A DNA stretch of 8,954 nt from ZC4RG30 sp964417875. GTDB taxonomy: Bacteria; Pseudomonadota; Gammaproteobacteria; Steroidobacterales; Steroidobacteraceae. Below are positions 6,784 through 8,954 of the stretch, one piece after another. Each line of letters begins with the position of its first letter. Position 1 is the first letter of the stretch. A model generated the notes under the pieces. The model saw only the letters and a list, made by a program, of their open reading frames with translations, ran no database searches and was not told the DNA's origin. A program made the translations under genes and the position numbers. The stretch spans positions 1-8,954 of the forward strand of contig CAYQJU010000095.1 of assembly GCA_964417875.1 (NCBI GenBank), written 5' to 3'.

Positions 6784-8420
6784 GCATGCACTCCGAACCA
6801 GGCCCCATGGGCGGGAAGCGTCAGCAGTCCATCGATCTCGGTGGCACCGAAACCATGGCCTTCACAGGCAATGCCCAGTGATTCGCGTGGCAGCTGGATG
6901 CGTGCCTCGCGATCACTGAAATTGAACACGCACACCACGCGTTCGCCTTCCAGCGAACGCTCGAAGGCCAGCACCGGATCCTCGGTAGCCAGCATCTGCA
7001 TCGAGCCGCGCAGCAGCGCCGGCATCTGGCGCCGCCACTGGAAGAACCGGCACAGGCGGTTCAGCGTCGAGCCCGGCAGCGTCTGCTGCCGGTCCACGCT
7101 CAGCGGCACATGGGCATCGGGGATCGGCAGCCATGGTTCGGCCGGGCTGAAGCCACAATGCGGTTCTTCGGCCTGCCACGGCATCGGCGTGCGTGCGCCG
7201 TCGCGTCCCTGGAACGCCGGGTAGAACTCCCGGCCATAGGGATCGATCAGTCGTTCCAGTGGCACATCGGCATTCGGCAGCCCGAGCTCGCTGCCCTGGT
7301 ACAGGCACATCGCACCGCGCAGGCAGGCCAGCGCCGCCAGGTGCACCACGGTGGCATCCGGCTTGCCGAGGCGCGTCGGCGAACGCGCGAAGTCGTGGTT
7401 GTCCAGCGCCCAGCAGGGCCAGCCGCTTTCCAGCGCATGACCCAGCTCGCGCGCGGTGTCGCCGATCGTCGAGGCATCGATGGAATCAGCGCCCAGGAAC
7501 CAGTAGCCATAGGCGAGCTGCAGGCGACCTCCGGCGGTGTATTCGCGATGCAGCCGCTCGCCCTCGTTCTCGTGCAGCTCGCCCAGCAGCACGCGATCAC
7601 CGAACTCGTCGCACAGCGCGCGCAGCCGCTCGAGGAAGGGCAGGTTCTCCGGCTGCGCGATGTCATGCACATGCCGCTGCATCGAATAGGGGTTGAACAG
7701 GAAGTGCGAGGCCTGCAGCGGCGCGGTGTTGGGCGGGTTGTCGCGCAGCGCACGGTCATGGAAATAGAACGCGCAGACATCGAGCCTGAAGCCATCCACG
7801 CCGAGCTCGAGCCAGTAGCGGCACACGTCGAGCAGCGCATCCTGCACGCCGGGATGATGGAAGTTCAGGTCCGGCTGCTCGCGCAGGAAATTGTGCAGGT
7901 AGTACTGCCGGCGCCGGGGTTCCCATTGCCATGATGATCCACCGAACACCGACAGCCAGTTGTTCGGCGGCGTGCCATCGCTGCGCGGATCGGCCCACAC
8001 GTACCAGTCGGCGCGCTCATTGTCGCGCGAGGCACGGCTCTCGAGGAACCACGGATGCTGGTTCGAGGTGTGGCTCAACACCTGGTCCATCAGCACGCGC
8101 AGGCCGCGCGCATGCGCTTCCTCGAGCAGGCGGCTGAAATCCTCCAGCGAGCCGAACAGCGGATCGACGCTCAGGTAGTCCGATACGTCGTAGCCGAAAT
8201 CGAGCATCGGCGAGGTGACGAACGGCGAAATCCACAGTGCATCCACGCCCAGCGACTGGATGTAGTCGAGCCGGCGGCGGATGCCTTCGAGGTCGCCCAC
8301 GCCATTGCCGCTGCTGTCAGCGAAGGACCGCGGATAGATGTGGTAGATGACCGCGCCCTGCCACCAATCCGGCCTGCCGCGTGGCAGATCACCCTGCTGC
8401 ACATTGTTGGATTGCCGCAT
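6780..8420 (-). CDS. GH13 alpha-glucosidase (GH13_23-like)
   Basis: A 546-aa cytoplasmic alpha-glucosidase of family GH13. Motifs, numbered from the ATG at 8420: VIYHIYPRSF (24-33), metal loop DSSGNGVGDL (35-44), region I DQVLSHTS (112-119), region V EQPDLNFHHP, region II GFRLDVCAFYFHD with nucleophile Asp214, region III LLGEL with Glu281, and region IV DNHD with Asp343. QGRDGARTPMPW (404-415) is shared with the next gene. DQVLSHTS and the FYFHD stretch after the nucleophile resemble GH13_23 enzymes, which hydrolyse short alpha-1,4-linked sugars and sucrose-like substrates and often transglucosylate. That subfamily call is inference. The frame opens at TTG 8453, but ATG 8420 has a near-perfect AGGAGG 4 nt upstream. 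It is the first gene of a two-gene operon and ends in the ATGA that starts the second. No signal peptide. Confidence 0.93.
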   Translation of the reverse strand: MRQSNNVQQGDLPRGRPDWWQGAVIYHIYPRSFADSSGNGVGDLEGIRRRLDYIQSLGVDALWISPFVTSPMLDFGYDVSDYLSVDPLFGSLEDFSRLLEEAHARGLRVLMDQVLSHTSNQHPWFLESRASRDNERADWYVWADPRSDGTPPNNWLSVFGGSSWQWEPRRRQYYLHNFLREQPDLNFHHPGVQDALLDVCRYWLELGVDGFRLDVCAFYFHDRALRDNPPNTAPLQASHFLFNPYSMQRHVHDIAQPENLPFLERLRALCDEFGDRVLLGELHENEGERLHREYTAGGRLQLAYGYWFLGADSIDASTIGDTARELGHALESGWPCWALDNHDFARSPTRLGKPDATVVHLAALACLRGAMCLYQGSELGLPNADVPLERLIDPYGREFYPAFQGRDGARTPMPWQAEEPHCGFSPAEPWLPIPDAHVPLSVDRQQTLPGSTLNRLCRFFQWRRQMPALLRGSMQMLATEDPVLAFERSLEGERVVCVFNFSDREARIQLPRESLGIACEGHGFGATEIDGLLTLPAHGAWFGVHA

Positions 8421-8580
8421 CGGGCCTCCTGTCGTGACCAGGTGCCGACGCAATTCGACGCCAGACAGCGCCCCTTTGTGGCACGCAGCACAAGGCTACT
8501 GCCCTGCAGCAGCGCCGGCTATCGGCCTTTGTCCGACAGGTTGACGGAATCCGGATGCAAGCAGCGCGCGCGCCGCAGGC
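8421..8580. other. Intergenic region between folD and the GH13 operon
   Basis: 160 nt separate the folD stop from the GH13 start on the same strand. Apart from the Shine-Dalgarno sequence at 8425-8430, I see no canonical promoter and no hairpin followed by a T-run. A short near-repeat, CACAAAGG, occurs three times (8473-8480 minus, 8489-8495 plus with one A missing, and ACAAAGG at 8526-8532 minus). The GH13 promoter, and any sugar-responsive operator, should lie here. Confidence 0.45.
8425..8430 (-). promoter_or_regulatory. Strong Shine-Dalgarno AGGAGG of the first GH13 gene
   Basis: On the minus strand AGGAGG is followed by CCCG and the ATG at 8420. It is the best ribosome binding site in the window and decides the start in favour of ATG 8420 over the TTG at 8453. 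Confidence 0.75.
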
Positions 8581-8954
8581 TCAGGCCGCGCCGGGGGATC
8601 CGACGCTGCGCTCTGCAGACACCAGCGTGTTGTGCAGGAGCATGGTGATGGTCATCGGCCCGACACCGCCCGGCACCGGCGAGATCAGCGAGGCCTTGCG
8701 GCGCACGCCTTCGAAGTCCACGTCACCGACGATGCGGCCATCGGCCAGGCGGTTGATGCCCACGTCGATCACCACCACGCCCTCCTTGACCATGTCGGCC
8801 TTGATCAGGCCCGGCACGCCGGCGGCGACGACGAGGATGTCGGCCAGGCGCGTGAACTGCGCCAGGTCACGCGTCTTCTTGTGGCAGATGCAGACGGTTG
8901 CATCCTGCTGCATCAGCATCAGCGCCATCGGCTTGCCGACGATGTTGCTGGCCC
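8581..8954 (-). CDS. folD: Methylenetetrahydrofolate dehydrogenase/cyclohydrolase FolD, C-terminal part
   Basis: The last 123 or so codons of FolD are present; the N-terminus lies beyond the right edge. FolD converts 5,10-methylene-THF to 10-formyl-THF in two steps with NADP+ in the cytoplasm, feeding purine and formyl-Met synthesis. The visible part is the NADP-binding domain, with the pyrophosphate loop ASNIVGKPMAL at the window edge, DILVVAAGVPG, GVVVIDVGINRLADGRIVGD and the family signature PGGVGPMTITMLLHNTL near the C-terminus. The frame runs open to position 8954; the Met at 8928 is internal, not the start, because the conserved loop continues upstream of it. It is a core metabolic gene, suggesting normal chromosomal context. 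Confidence 0.95.
   Translation of the reverse strand, partial: ASNIVGKPMALMLMQQDATVCICHKKTRDLAQFTRLADILVVAAGVPGLIKADMVKEGVVVIDVGINRLADGRIVGDVDFEGVRRKASLISPVPGGVGPMTITMLLHNTLVSAERSVGSPGAA

Noticed and set aside
8421..8453. Eleven-residue N-terminal extension of the first GH13 gene from TTG 8453
   Set aside because: The extension codes through the AGGAGG Shine-Dalgarno sequence that serves ATG 8420, which is by far the better start.
8499..8526. Rho-independent terminator for folD
   Set aside because: Only 4-bp stems are present (CTGC/GCAG at 8499-8509, GCCG/CGGC at 8514-8526) and no T-tract follows on the minus strand.

Overview
The window looks like ordinary chromosome of a high-GC gammaproteobacterium, most likely from the Xanthomonadaceae/Rhodanobacteraceae. 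The evidence is the strong G/C bias at third positions, the character of the FolD, DUF502 and GH13 proteins, and a divergent two-component/ABC-exporter layout known from that group. The lineage is inferred from protein character; no marker RNA gene is present. No RNA gene, mobile element, integrase, CRISPR array or clear transfer boundary was seen.

Layout. (1) Positions 1-2271, minus strand: a MacAB-type export operon read right to left. It encodes a HlyD/MacA-like periplasmic adaptor, an ABC ATPase with all nucleotide-binding motifs, and the N-terminus of a MacB/FtsX-like permease cut by the left edge. The gaps are about 10 nt. (2) Positions 2272-2371: a short shared intergenic region between the exporter operon and a divergent two-component operon. 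(3) Positions 2372-4271, plus strand: a short NtrC-like response regulator (receiver plus Fis-type HTH, without the sigma-54 AAA+ domain), overlapping by 11 nt a membrane histidine kinase with almost no periplasmic loop. The head-to-head layout suggests that this pair controls the exporter. (4) Positions 4318-5037, plus strand: a DUF502 membrane protein of unknown biochemical role. (5) Positions 5065-8420, minus strand: two tandem GH13 alpha-glucosidase-type enzymes joined by an ATGA stop/start overlap. Neither has a signal peptide, so they should act on imported malto-oligosaccharides or related sugars in the cytoplasm. No transporter or sugar regulator for them lies in the window. (6) Positions 8581-8954, minus strand: the C-terminal part of folD, cut by the right edge.

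The strongest leads are modest. They are the AAA+-less regulator in a family that normally has that domain, the loop-less intramembrane-type kinase facing an exporter, and the translationally coupled pair of GH13 paralogs from apparently different subfamilies, one with an unusual Gly in conserved region I. I do not see a clearly new biological system. The very long open frames antisense to the exporter and GH13 genes are best explained as GC-driven shadows.
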